10,490 nucleotides of DNA from Bacteroidota bacterium (GCA_023420435.1 JAEZWE010000172.1:1-10490), one strand, 5' to 3'. Shown: positions 1 to 7,857, numbered from the stretch's first letter. Translations and numbers: made by a program. Notes: generated by a model not told the origin, from the letters alone.

Positions 1-1
1 G

Positions 2-1558
2 GGTATGGCAGTGCAAAGAGCGAAAGGAAATATTAAAGAACTATTGGATTCCAGACCAGACGAAATCACCATTCTTGAAAATGAAATTCCCAAAAAAATA
101 AAAGCCGAAAATGCTGAAATCGGACAAATCATTCAACTGAAACCCGGAGAAAAATTGGCTTTGGATGGTGTTTTAATTTCCGAAAATGCAGCTTATAATA
201 CCGCAGCTTTAACCGGTGAAAGCAAACCTGAAAGCAAGAAAAAAGGAGCAACTGTTTTAGCAGGAATGATTAATTTGAATACCGTTTCTTTAGTAAAAAT
301 CACCACAAAATATGAAGATTCCCAACTTTCAAAAATTCTGGAATTGGTACAGAATGCAACTTCACAAAAAGCACCAACCGAACTATTCATCCGAAAATTT
401 GCGAAAATTTACACCCCAATAGTTGTCTTTTTAGCGATTGGAATTACGCTTCTTCCCTATTTTTTTGTCGAAAATTATGAATTTAGAGATTGGTTGTACC
501 GTGCATTAATTTTCTTGGTTATTTCCTGTCCTTGTGCATTGGTAATTTCTATTCCACTGGGATATTTTGGTGGAATTGGAGCAGGAAGCAGAAATGGAAT
601 TTTGTTTAAAGGCGGAAATTTTCTGGACGCAGTATCCAAAATTCAAAATGTAGTGGTGGATAAAACCGGAACGATGACGGAAGGCGTTTTTAAAGTTCAA
701 GAAATCCATATTGAAGAAGGTTTTAAAAAAGATGAAATTTTAAAATTTTTAAATCTTTTAGAAAGCAAATCTACCCATCCTATTGCAACCGCAATTCATG
801 AATATGCCGGTGAAATAGACCACGGCATTGCTATTGAAAATATAGAAGAAATTGCAGGACATGGTTTGAAAGCCAAAATTCAGGGAAAAGAAATGTTAGC
901 AGGAAATTTCAAATTAATGGAAAAATTTGGAGTTCAGCACGCTGTTAATCATCAAAACGTTTCGGATACACTAATTGCTATTGCTTACGATGGAAAATTT
1001 GTCGGTTACATTTCAATTTCAGATAAAATAAAGGAAGATGCTTCTCAAACCATTCAAAAACTCAAAAAATTAGGCGTAAAAACCACGATGTTGAGCGGAG
1101 ATAAAACCGCTGTCGTTAAAGAAGTCGCCGAAAAAATCGGAATTCAAAATTATTTCGGAGACTTGCTTCCGGAAGATAAAGTGGATAAAGTAAAAGAAAT
1201 AAAATCTAAAAATGAAACGGTGGCTTTTGTCGGAGACGGAGTAAATGACGCCCCAGTTGTAGCGTTAAGCGACGTTGGAATTGCGATGGGCGGACTTGGA
1301 AGCGATGCAACGATTGAAACTGCTGATGTTGTGATTCAGGATGATAAACCTTCGAAAATTCCTTTAGCTATAAAAATTGGAAAAGAAACCCGAAAAATTG
1401 TTTGGCAAAATATTATTTTGGCTTTTGGTGTAAAAGTTATTGTTTTGGTTCTTGGAGCGGGAGGTTTAGCAACCATGTGGGAAGCTGTTTTTGCCGATGT
1501 TGGTGTGGCTTTATTGGCGGTTTTGAATGCAGTGAGAATACAGAATATGAAGTTTTAA
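2..1558 (+). CDS. Zn/Cd/Pb-transporting P1B-type ATPase, 5' partial
   Basis: Inner-membrane heavy-metal efflux pump that uses ATP to expel Zn(II), Cd(II) or Pb(II). Residue numbers count from the ATG at position 5. That ATG is probably internal: the frame is open to the window edge, and the sequence begins in the linker before the actuator domain, so the N-terminal metal-binding region and first membrane helices are missing (family length about 650-750, here 517). Visible in order: actuator TGES (70-73), membrane helices near 137-155 and 163-188 with the metal-binding CPC (175-177), phosphorylated Asp219 in DKTGT, the HP motif (258-259), GHG (285-287), MLSGD (362-366), GDGVND (410-415), then two C-terminal helices. 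Lys477 and Asp498 in those helices match the Lys and Asp that mark the Zn/Cd/Pb subgroup (P1B-2, ZntA/CadA), whereas Cu pumps differ there. No frameshift is seen. The class is certain and the metal preference is likely. Confidence 0.95.
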   Translation, partial: GMAVQRAKGNIKELLDSRPDEITILENEIPKKIKAENAEIGQIIQLKPGEKLALDGVLISENAAYNTAALTGESKPESKKKGATVLAGMINLNTVSLVKITTKYEDSQLSKILELVQNATSQKAPTELFIRKFAKIYTPIVVFLAIGITLLPYFFVENYEFRDWLYRALIFLVISCPCALVISIPLGYFGGIGAGSRNGILFKGGNFLDAVSKIQNVVVDKTGTMTEGVFKVQEIHIEEGFKKDEILKFLNLLESKSTHPIATAIHEYAGEIDHGIAIENIEEIAGHGLKAKIQGKEMLAGNFKLMEKFGVQHAVNHQNVSDTLIAIAYDGKFVGYISISDKIKEDASQTIQKLKKLGVKTTMLSGDKTAVVKEVAEKIGIQNYFGDLLPEDKVDKVKEIKSKNETVAFVGDGVNDAPVVALSDVGIAMGGLGSDATIETADVVIQDDKPSKIPLAIKIGKETRKIVWQNIILAFGVKVIVLVLGAGGLATMWEAVFADVGVALLAVLNAVRIQNMKF

Positions 1559-1760
1559 TTTTCCGCAGATTTCAAAGACCATAAAAAAAATTGCAACTAA
1601 CAATTGGGGAAATTTACAAAACTGAATTTGACTAAAAAAAATTAGGTTATTGTAAAACTAACCGTCAAATGAGGGAAATTACGCCAAGTAATCTCCTTTT
1701 ATCTCTTTCAATTTTACATTTCCTTCAAAATCCTTATTTTTAAAGCAAATTTTAAAAAGT
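1559..1760. other. Intergenic region between the metal ATPase and the S46 peptidase genes
   Basis: A 202-base A+T-rich gap between two genes on the same strand. I see no convincing intrinsic terminator after the ATPase: the best inverted repeats (AATTG/CAATT near 1599-1616 and CTAA/TTAG near 1632-1645) are short and lack a following T run. A near-match to the Bacteroidota -7 box (TATTTTTA, 1735-1742; consensus TANNTTTG) lies about 18 bases before the peptidase start but has no good TTTG upstream. No conserved-looking small gene or RNA is evident. Confidence 0.5.
1735..1742 (+). promoter_or_regulatory. Possible -7 promoter element for the S46 peptidase gene (weak)
   Basis: TATTTTTA matches seven of eight positions of the Bacteroidota -7 element TANNTTTG and would give a leader of roughly 12 bases before the ATG at 1761. 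At 19 bases upstream there is TTTT instead of TTTG, so the -33 element is imperfect. In such A+T-rich DNA a chance match is quite possible. Confidence 0.3.
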
Positions 1761-3884
1761 ATGAAAAGACAAATTCTAATTGCTGGATTTTTTCTGTACT
1801 CTGCAACTGCTTTTTCACAACAATACGGCGGAATGTGGATTCCAACAGAAGTAAACGAAAAAGAAATGAAAGACTTGGGAATGAAAATTTCTGCAAAGGA
1901 CATTTTCAATCCTTCTAAACCGAGTATAAAAGATGCAGTGGTTCAGTTTGATGGAGGTTGTACCGCAGAAATTATTTCTCCGAAAGGTCTGCTTTTAACC
2001 AATCATCATTGTGGTTATGACAATATTCAAAGTCATTCTACAGTACAAAATGATCTATTAACCAACGGTTTTTGGGCAAAAAACATGGGAGAAGAACTTC
2101 CAAATCCCGGCGTAACCGTAGATTTTATTGTAGATATCAAAGAAGTAACTTCACAAATTTTAACAGCTGCTAATTTAACTGATGCGCAAATAAAAGCTAA
2201 TATTGAAGCAGTTTCCAAATCTTTTTCTATTTCTCCAGACCAAAAAGTTTCTATAAAACCGATGTATTACGGAAACAAATATTATGCATATATCATTGAA
2301 ACTTTTAAAGATATTCGTTTGGTTGGCGCTCCACCTCAAAGTATAGGAAAATTCGGTTCCGATACCGATAATTGGGTTTGGCCAAGACATACCGGAGATT
2401 TTTCGATGTTCAGAATTTATGCCGATAAAAACAACAAACCTGCAGAATATTCAAAAGACAATGTTCCTTACAAACCAAAACATTTTCTTCCGGTTTCTGT
2501 AAAAGATATCAAGGAAAATGATTTCACTTTCGTTTTTGGCTTTCCGGGAAGAACACAGGAATATTTACCGGCAATAGCCGTTGAAAAAATCATGACGGAA
2601 ACAGATCCTGCGATGATTGGAATTCGTGAAGTGGCTTTAAAAACTTTGGACGAAAGAATGCGTGTTGATGCGGCAACCAGAATAAAATATGCTTCAAAAT
2701 ATGCTTCTGTAGCCAATTATTGGAAAAAATGGATTGGTGAAGTGGAAGGTTTAAAAAAATCGGACGCTGTAGGAAAAAAGAAAAAATATGAAGCGATGCT
2801 CATTTCTAAAAATCCTGCCGTAAAAACAACCGTGGATGAACTGAACAAACTTTACAATGAACAAGCACCTTTTGCTTTGAACAGATCTTATTACTCGGAA
2901 ACGGTGAGAAATGCCGAAACTTTTACTTTGGCAAATCAGTACTATAATTTGGTTCAAGCCATTGAAGCGGGAAAAATGGATGCAAAAACTTTCAATAGCT
3001 TCAAGGAAAGAATGGAAGGATTTTATAAAGATTATGATGGAACTTTGGATGCAAAAGTTACCGGAAAATTACTTTCTTTATATGTAAACAAAAACTCTGC
3101 AAATTTTATTCCTGCTGGTTTTGAAAAATTTAAGGATGAAAATGTGGCTTTACAAACGATAGAAAATCTCTCAAAAAATTCTGTAATTACCGGGCGAGGA
3201 AATCTGAATGGTGCAACTGTTTATTCGGATATCAACAAAGTTTTTGCCGATCAAAATACTTTGTTTCAAAATTTAAAAAACGATCCGTTGTTGCAGCTTT
3301 TCGCACAGTTTCGTGAACATTATTTGAAAAATACAGAAGGAAAATATGCTGCTTTACAGAGCCAGATTGACACTCATCAGAAAAAATTTATGGCGCAGCA
3401 AATGGAAACCGATAAAGACCGTAAATTTTTCCCGGATGCCAATTCCACACTTCGTGTAACGTATGGAAAGGTAAAAGGTTCCAATCCAAGAGATGCGGTT
3501 TATTACGGATATCAAACCCATTTAGCCGGAATTATGGAAAAATATATTCCCGGAGATTATGAATTTGATGTTCCGAAAAAATTAATAGACTTGTACAACA
3601 AAAAAGATTACGGAATTTATAAAGATATAACAGGCGATGTTCCTGTGGCTTTCACGGCAACCAATCATACCACTGGAGGAAATTCCGGAAGTCCGGCTTT
3701 GGATGCTTACGGAAATTTAATCGGATTGAATTTCGACAGACAATGGGAAGGAACGATGAGTGATATTAATTACGACCCTCGCTTTTCCAGAAATATCATG
3801 GTGGATACGAAATACATCCTTTTCATCGTCGATAAATTCGCCAATTCGAAATGGTTGATTGATGAAATGAAAGTAGTGAAATAG
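1761..3884 (+). CDS. dpp11: S46 family dipeptidyl-peptidase, DPP11-like (Asp/Glu-specific)
   Basis: Secreted or periplasmic serine exopeptidase that removes dipeptides from the N-terminus of peptides. The first 19 residues are a signal peptide (MKRQ, hydrophobic core, then AFS before QQ). The mature protein has the S46 chymotrypsin-like halves: TNHHCGY with catalytic His83, the WVWPRHTGDF block (205-214) followed by the probable catalytic Asp222 in YADK, and the nucleophile Ser642 in GGNSGSP. Total length of 707 agrees with the family (about 700-720). Arg660, in NFDRQWEG, lies 18 residues after Ser642. This is the spacing of Ser655 and Arg673 in Porphyromonas gingivalis DPP11, where the Arg gives Asp/Glu preference at P1; DPP7 has Gly there. 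The Asp222 assignment rests on comparable spacing in related enzymes and is less certain than His and Ser. The only credible start is the ATG at 1761, which supplies the signal peptide. It is monocistronic and converges on secG. Confidence 0.94.
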   Translation: MKRQILIAGFFLYSATAFSQQYGGMWIPTEVNEKEMKDLGMKISAKDIFNPSKPSIKDAVVQFDGGCTAEIISPKGLLLTNHHCGYDNIQSHSTVQNDLLTNGFWAKNMGEELPNPGVTVDFIVDIKEVTSQILTAANLTDAQIKANIEAVSKSFSISPDQKVSIKPMYYGNKYYAYIIETFKDIRLVGAPPQSIGKFGSDTDNWVWPRHTGDFSMFRIYADKNNKPAEYSKDNVPYKPKHFLPVSVKDIKENDFTFVFGFPGRTQEYLPAIAVEKIMTETDPAMIGIREVALKTLDERMRVDAATRIKYASKYASVANYWKKWIGEVEGLKKSDAVGKKKKYEAMLISKNPAVKTTVDELNKLYNEQAPFALNRSYYSETVRNAETFTLANQYYNLVQAIEAGKMDAKTFNSFKERMEGFYKDYDGTLDAKVTGKLLSLYVNKNSANFIPAGFEKFKDENVALQTIENLSKNSVITGRGNLNGATVYSDINKVFADQNTLFQNLKNDPLLQLFAQFREHYLKNTEGKYAALQSQIDTHQKKFMAQQMETDKDRKFFPDANSTLRVTYGKVKGSNPRDAVYYGYQTHLAGIMEKYIPGDYEFDVPKKLIDLYNKKDYGIYKDITGDVPVAFTATNHTTGGNSGSPALDAYGNLIGLNFDRQWEGTMSDINYDPRFSRNIMVDTKYILFIVDKFANSKWLIDEMKVVK

Positions 3885-3913
3885 GTAATCGAGAATCTCA
3901 AAATTATTCATAA

Positions 3914-3950
3914 AAAAAATAGACCATCCAAAAAGGATGGTCTATTTTTT
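3914..3950. terminator. Bidirectional intrinsic terminator shared by the S46 gene and secG
   Basis: A perfect 16-bp inverted repeat (3914-3929 with 3935-3950) encloses an AAAAA loop. Its GC-containing core is AGACCATCC/GGATGGTCT and its ends are A and T runs. Read on the plus strand, the hairpin ends in TTTTTT and terminates the peptidase gene. Read on the minus strand, the A run becomes the T tract and terminates secG. It sits 30 bases past each stop codon. Confidence 0.9.
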
Positions 3951-3979
3951 AATTTATAAATTTTTAAAAAAAATCTTAT

Positions 3980-4330
3980 TTATTTTCCTGATGCCGGTTT
4001 CTGAGCCGGAACTGTTGTTGTTGTAGAAGAATTTCCAGATTTTGAAGCGGGAACTTCTTTTGTAGCAGCCGGCGCTTTTGGAGCTGAAACTTCAGGTTTT
4101 GCGGTAAGAATTACACTTAACAAACATAGTCCTACGACAACTCCACCTAATGTCCACGTTGCTTTTTCCATAAAATCGTTGGTTCTTTGTACCCCAAATT
4201 GTGCAGAAGAAGTACCGCCGAAAGTTCCGGAAAGACCTCCTCCTTTAGGATTTTGAGCCATAATAATGATGACAAGCAGAACACAGGCGATTATAATCAG
4301 CACCATGAATAATGTAAATATCGTTCCCAT
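3980..4330 (-). CDS. secG: SecG, preprotein translocase subunit
   Basis: Small inner-membrane subunit of the SecYEG channel that assists SecA-driven protein export. The 116-residue sequence has the SecG layout: a first membrane helix (about 3-24), the family hallmark AQNPKGGGL followed by SGTFGG (25-39), a cytoplasmic stretch ending near ATWT, a second helix (about 59-76), and a low-complexity tail rich in Ala, Pro, Lys, Ser and Thr (77-116). The tail is variable and not diagnostic. The ATG at 4330 is preceded by an A-rich leader without a Shine-Dalgarno site, as is usual in Bacteroidota. The gene lies downstream of the M16 operon on the same strand but is separated from it by a terminator and has its own promoter, so it is probably transcribed alone. 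It converges on the S46 gene and shares a terminator with it. Confidence 0.95.
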   Translation of the reverse strand: MGTIFTLFMVLIIIACVLLVIIIMAQNPKGGGLSGTFGGTSSAQFGVQRTNDFMEKATWTLGGVVVGLCLLSVILTAKPEVSAPKAPAATKEVPASKSGNSSTTTTVPAQKPASGK

Positions 4331-4358
4331 TTATTTCTTTATAACTTTTTTAAGTGGG

Positions 4359-4389
4359 CAAATTTAACCATTTTTTATGGAAAAGCAAA
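4359..4389 (-). promoter_or_regulatory. Bacteroidota-type promoter of secG
   Basis: On the minus strand TTTG (4389-4386) is followed after 19 bases by TAAATTTG (4366-4359), an exact match to the -33/-7 consensus TTTG...TANNTTTG of the Bacteroidota primary sigma factor. Transcription would begin about 20 bases before the secG ATG at 4330. The promoter lies between the M16 operon terminator and secG, supporting independent expression. Confidence 0.75.
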
Positions 4390-4410
4390 ATGATGAAAAC
4401 AATAATTTTA

Positions 4411-4443
4411 AAAAGAAAAAACGACAACCGAAGTTGCCGTTTT
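4411..4443 (-). terminator. Intrinsic terminator of the M16 peptidase operon
   Basis: Read on the minus strand, ACGGCAAC, loop TTCG, then GTTGTCGT form an 8-bp stem with one G-U pair, closed by the very stable C(UUCG)G tetraloop and followed at once by TTTTTTCTTTT. It starts 25 bases after the M16 stop codon. On the plus strand the G-U becomes an A-C mismatch, so the element is best read as minus-strand only. Confidence 0.88.
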
Positions 4444-4467
4444 GTATAAAAAATTTATTTTACAGAA

Positions 4468-6501
4468 TTACTTGAAATCTGCGTCTTTCGCTTGGTTGAT
4501 TTCATACGATTTCACCGTAAACTCCATGTCCATTCCCATAGCATTTTGGGTAAATTTGTAAGGCATTTTCACACCGGAAACATCTTTGTAATCGCTGTAT
4601 GTGGTAGGAACTGTTTGTCCTTGTTCTACCTTTACTTCTCCGGTTTTCAGTCCCGTTTTCACGCTGTAATAATAAGTTGCATCGCTTCCTTTAATAACAT
4701 AAGAATCTTCACCTCCAAAATTTTCAATCCCAGCTAATTTATATTCTGCAGATTTTGCCATGGAAAGTTCTGGGAAAAGCTCAGTATCTTTTGCCATTTT
4801 AGAAGCTTCCGCTTCCGGAATTGGCATTTTTTGACCTTGTACTTCCATGGAACCTGTTTTTCCATCGAAAACAATTTTTTGAACGGTGTTACCCATCATT
4901 TTTACCTCTGTTCTCTTTTTTCCACCTTTTGCACTTACATCCTGAACTTCAAGAGCCATACCTTGTACCGTTGTTGTTGCCGTTGTAGAAATGGAATTCA
5001 CTTTCTGCATTGCTGCTAAACCACCAATTGCTGCGATATATTTATCAACAACCGTTGAAACGGTAACATTAGCATCTACCTTTTGAGCAGCTGGTTTTGC
5101 TACAGGATTTGCGTAAGCATCATAGTATTTCACAGGATAACCTAATTTATCCAAACCTTCCGAAATATCGGAAGCTTTTCCGGCAATAAAAATTCTGCTT
5201 TGTTTAGGATAAATGGTTGCTTTCACCGCGTTTGAAACATCTGCAGCGGTTACTTTATCAATAGATTTAAGATAATTGGTGTAAAAATCTGCAGGAAGAT
5301 TTTGAGTTTTGGTGTTCACCGCAAATCTTGCAATAGTTGCCGGATTTTCTAATGAACGGATAAAATCTCCTTTTAATTTTGCTTTTGCATTGGCTAATTC
5401 TTCTGGAGTTACTTTGTGGATAGCGTTAAGTTCATTCATGAATTCTTTCACCGCTTTATCAGTAACTTCGTTTCTTACACTTGCATTTGCACTGAAACTT
5501 GGGCTGTATTTGCTGGTAGAAAGTCCGGAATAAGCTCCATACGTAAATCCGTTTTTCTCACGAAGATTCATGAAAAGTCTAGCTTCACCACCACCACCAA
5601 GAATGTAGTTAGCGATTTGTGCAGCAAAAAACTGAGGATCATTCATTTTCATATTATGAAGATTTCCTACTTCTACAACAGACTGAACTGCTGAAGGAAC
5701 ATCCACCACATTAACTTCAGTTGTAGCTACATTATTTGCAGGCTCTAAAGCCGGGAAAACAGTGTTGGATTTTTTCCATGATGAAAAATTTTTTTCAACC
5801 ATTTTCTTTACATCATTGTATTTTACATCTCCTACAATTACTAAAGTAGCATTGTCCGGAGCAAAATATTTCCTGTAATTATTCTGAACATCTGCTAACT
5901 GAATTGCCTTGATGGATTCTTCCGTAGTAAACTCTCCTCTTGAAGTGTTTTTTCCATAAATCAAAGCATTGGAAACTCTTCCAGCAATAGCATCTGCACT
6001 TTTTTCATCGGCTTTCAAACCTTCAATCATCCGGTCTTTACTTTTTTGAACTTCTTCAGCGGTAAATTTTGGATTTATTGCTGCATCAGCCATCAAAGTA
6101 AGGATTTCAGGAAAATATTTTGAAAGTGTATTTGCGCTAGCTCCAGAAGAAAAGAAATTCAGATTTGCTCCAAGATAATCCACTCTTTTATTAAAAGCTT
6201 CTTTGGACATTTTGGTAGTTCCGTTTCCTAATTGGTCTGCCATAATTTCGCTAACTCCGGCAATTTTTCCTTCATAAAAAGGAGGACGATCCATGGATAA
6301 ACTTGCACTTACACGCGGAAGTTTATTATTTTCAACCACCATTACCGTTAAACCATTTTTCAAAGTAAAAGTATGTGGTTTTGAAATATTGATGGTTGGA
6401 GTTGGACCAGCAACAGGCATTTTATTGATGTCGATGTTTTGTGCTGAAAGCATTCCTGAAAATAAAAATGCAACTGCGATATATTTAAAATTCTTTTTCA
6501 T
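4468..6501 (-). CDS. M16 family peptidase-like subunit, zinc site lost, with extra C-terminal domain
   Basis: Exported partner subunit of a heterodimeric M16B protease. A signal peptide covers about residues 1-20 (MKKN, hydrophobic core, LSA before QN). Residues about 40-460 form the two M16 lobes. At the place of the zinc motif HxxEH the sequence is GVSEIMADQLGNGT: by alignment with the neighbouring subunit the ligands become Glu85, Ala88 and Asp89, so zinc catalysis is not expected. The second lobe keeps LGGGGEARLF (301-310) and the Arg314/Tyr321 pair (REKNGFTY) that in M16B enzymes binds the substrate backbone across the subunit interface. Residues about 480-677 are an additional beta-rich segment not found in ordinary M16B chains (about 420-450 residues). 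Its pattern, with YYYS-KTG and YKDV-GVKMPYKF, resembles the LolA/outer-membrane lipoprotein-sorting type of fold, but that is a guess. The ATG at 6501 lies 3 bases after the stop codon of the upstream subunit, implying co-transcription. A terminator follows. Confidence 0.93.
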   Translation of the reverse strand: MKKNFKYIAVAFLFSGMLSAQNIDINKMPVAGPTPTINISKPHTFTLKNGLTVMVVENNKLPRVSASLSMDRPPFYEGKIAGVSEIMADQLGNGTTKMSKEAFNKRVDYLGANLNFFSSGASANTLSKYFPEILTLMADAAINPKFTAEEVQKSKDRMIEGLKADEKSADAIAGRVSNALIYGKNTSRGEFTTEESIKAIQLADVQNNYRKYFAPDNATLVIVGDVKYNDVKKMVEKNFSSWKKSNTVFPALEPANNVATTEVNVVDVPSAVQSVVEVGNLHNMKMNDPQFFAAQIANYILGGGGEARLFMNLREKNGFTYGAYSGLSTSKYSPSFSANASVRNEVTDKAVKEFMNELNAIHKVTPEELANAKAKLKGDFIRSLENPATIARFAVNTKTQNLPADFYTNYLKSIDKVTAADVSNAVKATIYPKQSRIFIAGKASDISEGLDKLGYPVKYYDAYANPVAKPAAQKVDANVTVSTVVDKYIAAIGGLAAMQKVNSISTTATTTVQGMALEVQDVSAKGGKKRTEVKMMGNTVQKIVFDGKTGSMEVQGQKMPIPEAEASKMAKDTELFPELSMAKSAEYKLAGIENFGGEDSYVIKGSDATYYYSVKTGLKTGEVKVEQGQTVPTTYSDYKDVSGVKMPYKFTQNAMGMDMEFTVKSYEINQAKDADFK

Positions 6502-6504
6502 GTT

Positions 6505-7818
6505 TTATTTTTTTTCAGGTAAATAATCTAAAGCGACTCTTTGGTTAGGATTAAGATATTTTTTTGCAGCATTCATAATGTCCTGTCTTGTTACAGAACG
6601 GTAAATTTCCAATTCTTTGTTAATAAGATTGGTATCTCCCATCAACATATAATTGTGCGCCAAATTATGCGAAATTCCCTGAATAGAAGCGTTAGAGTTC
6701 ACAAAATTATTTTCAAAAGTGTTAAGGAGTTTTTGATAATCTTCTTCAGAAATCAGTGTTGTCTGAAGTTTTTTGATTTCTGCATCAATATCACTTTCTA
6801 AAGTTTGTTTTGTCGTTGCTCCCATTGGAATTGCGAAAAATGCGAAAATTCCATAATCCACAAAACCTTGGTTGAAAGCGGCTACTTGAAGTGCTTTTTT
6901 CTCATCATCCACCAATTTTTTGTATAAAACTGAAGATTTTCCTTCACTTAAATAAGAAGATAACATATCTAAAGTGTAGGCATCTTTTTCGTTTGCTCCC
7001 GGAGTTCTGTAGGCGAAAACATAAGCAGGAAGCTGTATGTTTTTGTCATAAGCTGTAACCTTTTTCTCTACCGTAATTGGTTCGTCTTTTGGGAAATTTT
7101 TAGCAGCAACAGTACCTTTAGGAATGCTTCCATAATAAGTTTGAATCCATTTTTTTGTTTGTTCAGGTTTAATATCTCCCGCGACAACTAAAACAGCATT
7201 ATTAGGAACGTAATGTTTTTTATAAAATGCTTGGAATTCTTCCAATTTTGCTGCATTTAAATCATCCATAGATCCAATGGTGCTCCAATGATAAGGGTGT
7301 TTTGTGAAAAGATTTTTCTGAACTTCTGTGAATAAATTTCCATAAGGCTGGTTATCCATTCTCAATCTTTTCTCTTCTTTTACCACTTCTCTTTGGGTAT
7401 CAACACCAACTTGGTTTACAATACCGTGTCGCATTCTTTCAGCTTCCATCCAAAGTCCAAGTTGCTCGTTGTTGGATGGGAAAGTTTCATAATAATAGGT
7501 TCTGTCGTTGGTTGTGTTGGCATTATTTGTTCCTCCGTTGGAAGATACAATTTTGAACCATTCTCCTCTTTTAATATTAGGCGTTCCTTCGAATAGTAAA
7601 TGTTCAAAAAAATGCGCCATACCTGTTCTTCCAACCGCTTCATCTTTTGCTCCAACGTGATACATTACACCTGTTGTTACTACCGGAGCTGTATTATCCT
7701 GATGTAGAATAACATGGAGACCATTGGGAAGGTCGTACTCCTCGAATTTAATTTGCTGTGCATTTAGCATCATTCCGAAAAATGCTGCTGCTGCAACAGA
7801 AAGAAGTCTTTTTTTCAT
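6505..7818 (-). CDS. M16 family zinc metallopeptidase, catalytic subunit
   Basis: Exported zinc peptidase of the M16B (mitochondrial processing peptidase-like) group, 437 residues. The signal peptide is about 1-20 (MKKR, Ala-rich core, LNA before QQ). The inverted zinc motif HFFEH gives ligands His69 and His73 and catalytic base Glu72. Glu149, in REVVKEEKR, lies 76 residues after His73, matching the third ligand spacing in the processing peptidase beta subunit. The flanking GRTGMAH, FEGT and NNANTTNDRTYY blocks are typical. The second lobe lacks the Arg/Tyr pair (LVDDEKKAL at 302-310), which the neighbouring subunit supplies. It is the first gene of a two-gene operon; the stop codon is 3 bases before the partner's ATG. 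Chosen start 7818 gives a complete signal peptide. The natural substrate is unknown; peptides in the periplasm are the likely target, by inference from export and family. Confidence 0.95.
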   Translation of the reverse strand: MKKRLLSVAAAAFFGMMLNAQQIKFEEYDLPNGLHVILHQDNTAPVVTTGVMYHVGAKDEAVGRTGMAHFFEHLLFEGTPNIKRGEWFKIVSSNGGTNNANTTNDRTYYYETFPSNNEQLGLWMEAERMRHGIVNQVGVDTQREVVKEEKRLRMDNQPYGNLFTEVQKNLFTKHPYHWSTIGSMDDLNAAKLEEFQAFYKKHYVPNNAVLVVAGDIKPEQTKKWIQTYYGSIPKGTVAAKNFPKDEPITVEKKVTAYDKNIQLPAYVFAYRTPGANEKDAYTLDMLSSYLSEGKSSVLYKKLVDDEKKALQVAAFNQGFVDYGIFAFFAIPMGATTKQTLESDIDAEIKKLQTTLISEEDYQKLLNTFENNFVNSNASIQGISHNLAHNYMLMGDTNLINKELEIYRSVTRQDIMNAAKKYLNPNQRVALDYLPEKK

Positions 7819-7849
7819 AAAAATTTTAAAATTATTTTTCTATTGGTTT

Positions 7850-7857
7850 CAAAAATA
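7850..7857 (-). promoter_or_regulatory. Probable -7 promoter element of the M16 operon
   Basis: TATTTTTG on the minus strand matches TANNTTTG exactly, 31 bases before the ATG at 7818, giving a leader of about 25 bases. No TTTG occurs at the 19-21 base spacing upstream (AACC is found there at 19 bases), so the -33 element is poor. A TTTG only 12 bases away is too close. Confidence 0.5.

Noticed and set aside
5..7. ATG near the left edge as the start of the metal ATPase
   Set aside because: The frame is open upstream to the window edge, and the family needs an N-terminal domain and membrane helices before this point; the ATG is almost certainly internal.
1599..1645. Short inverted repeats after the metal ATPase as a terminator
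   Set aside because: The stems are only 4-5 bp, A+T-rich and not followed by a T tract on the coding strand.
4000..4100. Repetitive-looking Ala/Pro/Ser/Thr tail of SecG as a possible frameshift or fused fragment
   Set aside because: Low-complexity C-terminal tails are common in SecG, the frame is intact, and the stop is followed by a proper terminator.
5309..5694. Open frames on the plus strand opposite the second M16 gene, including one of 92 codons
   Set aside because: They lie antisense to a gene with clear domain structure, show no recognisable protein features, and have no promoter or terminator of their own.
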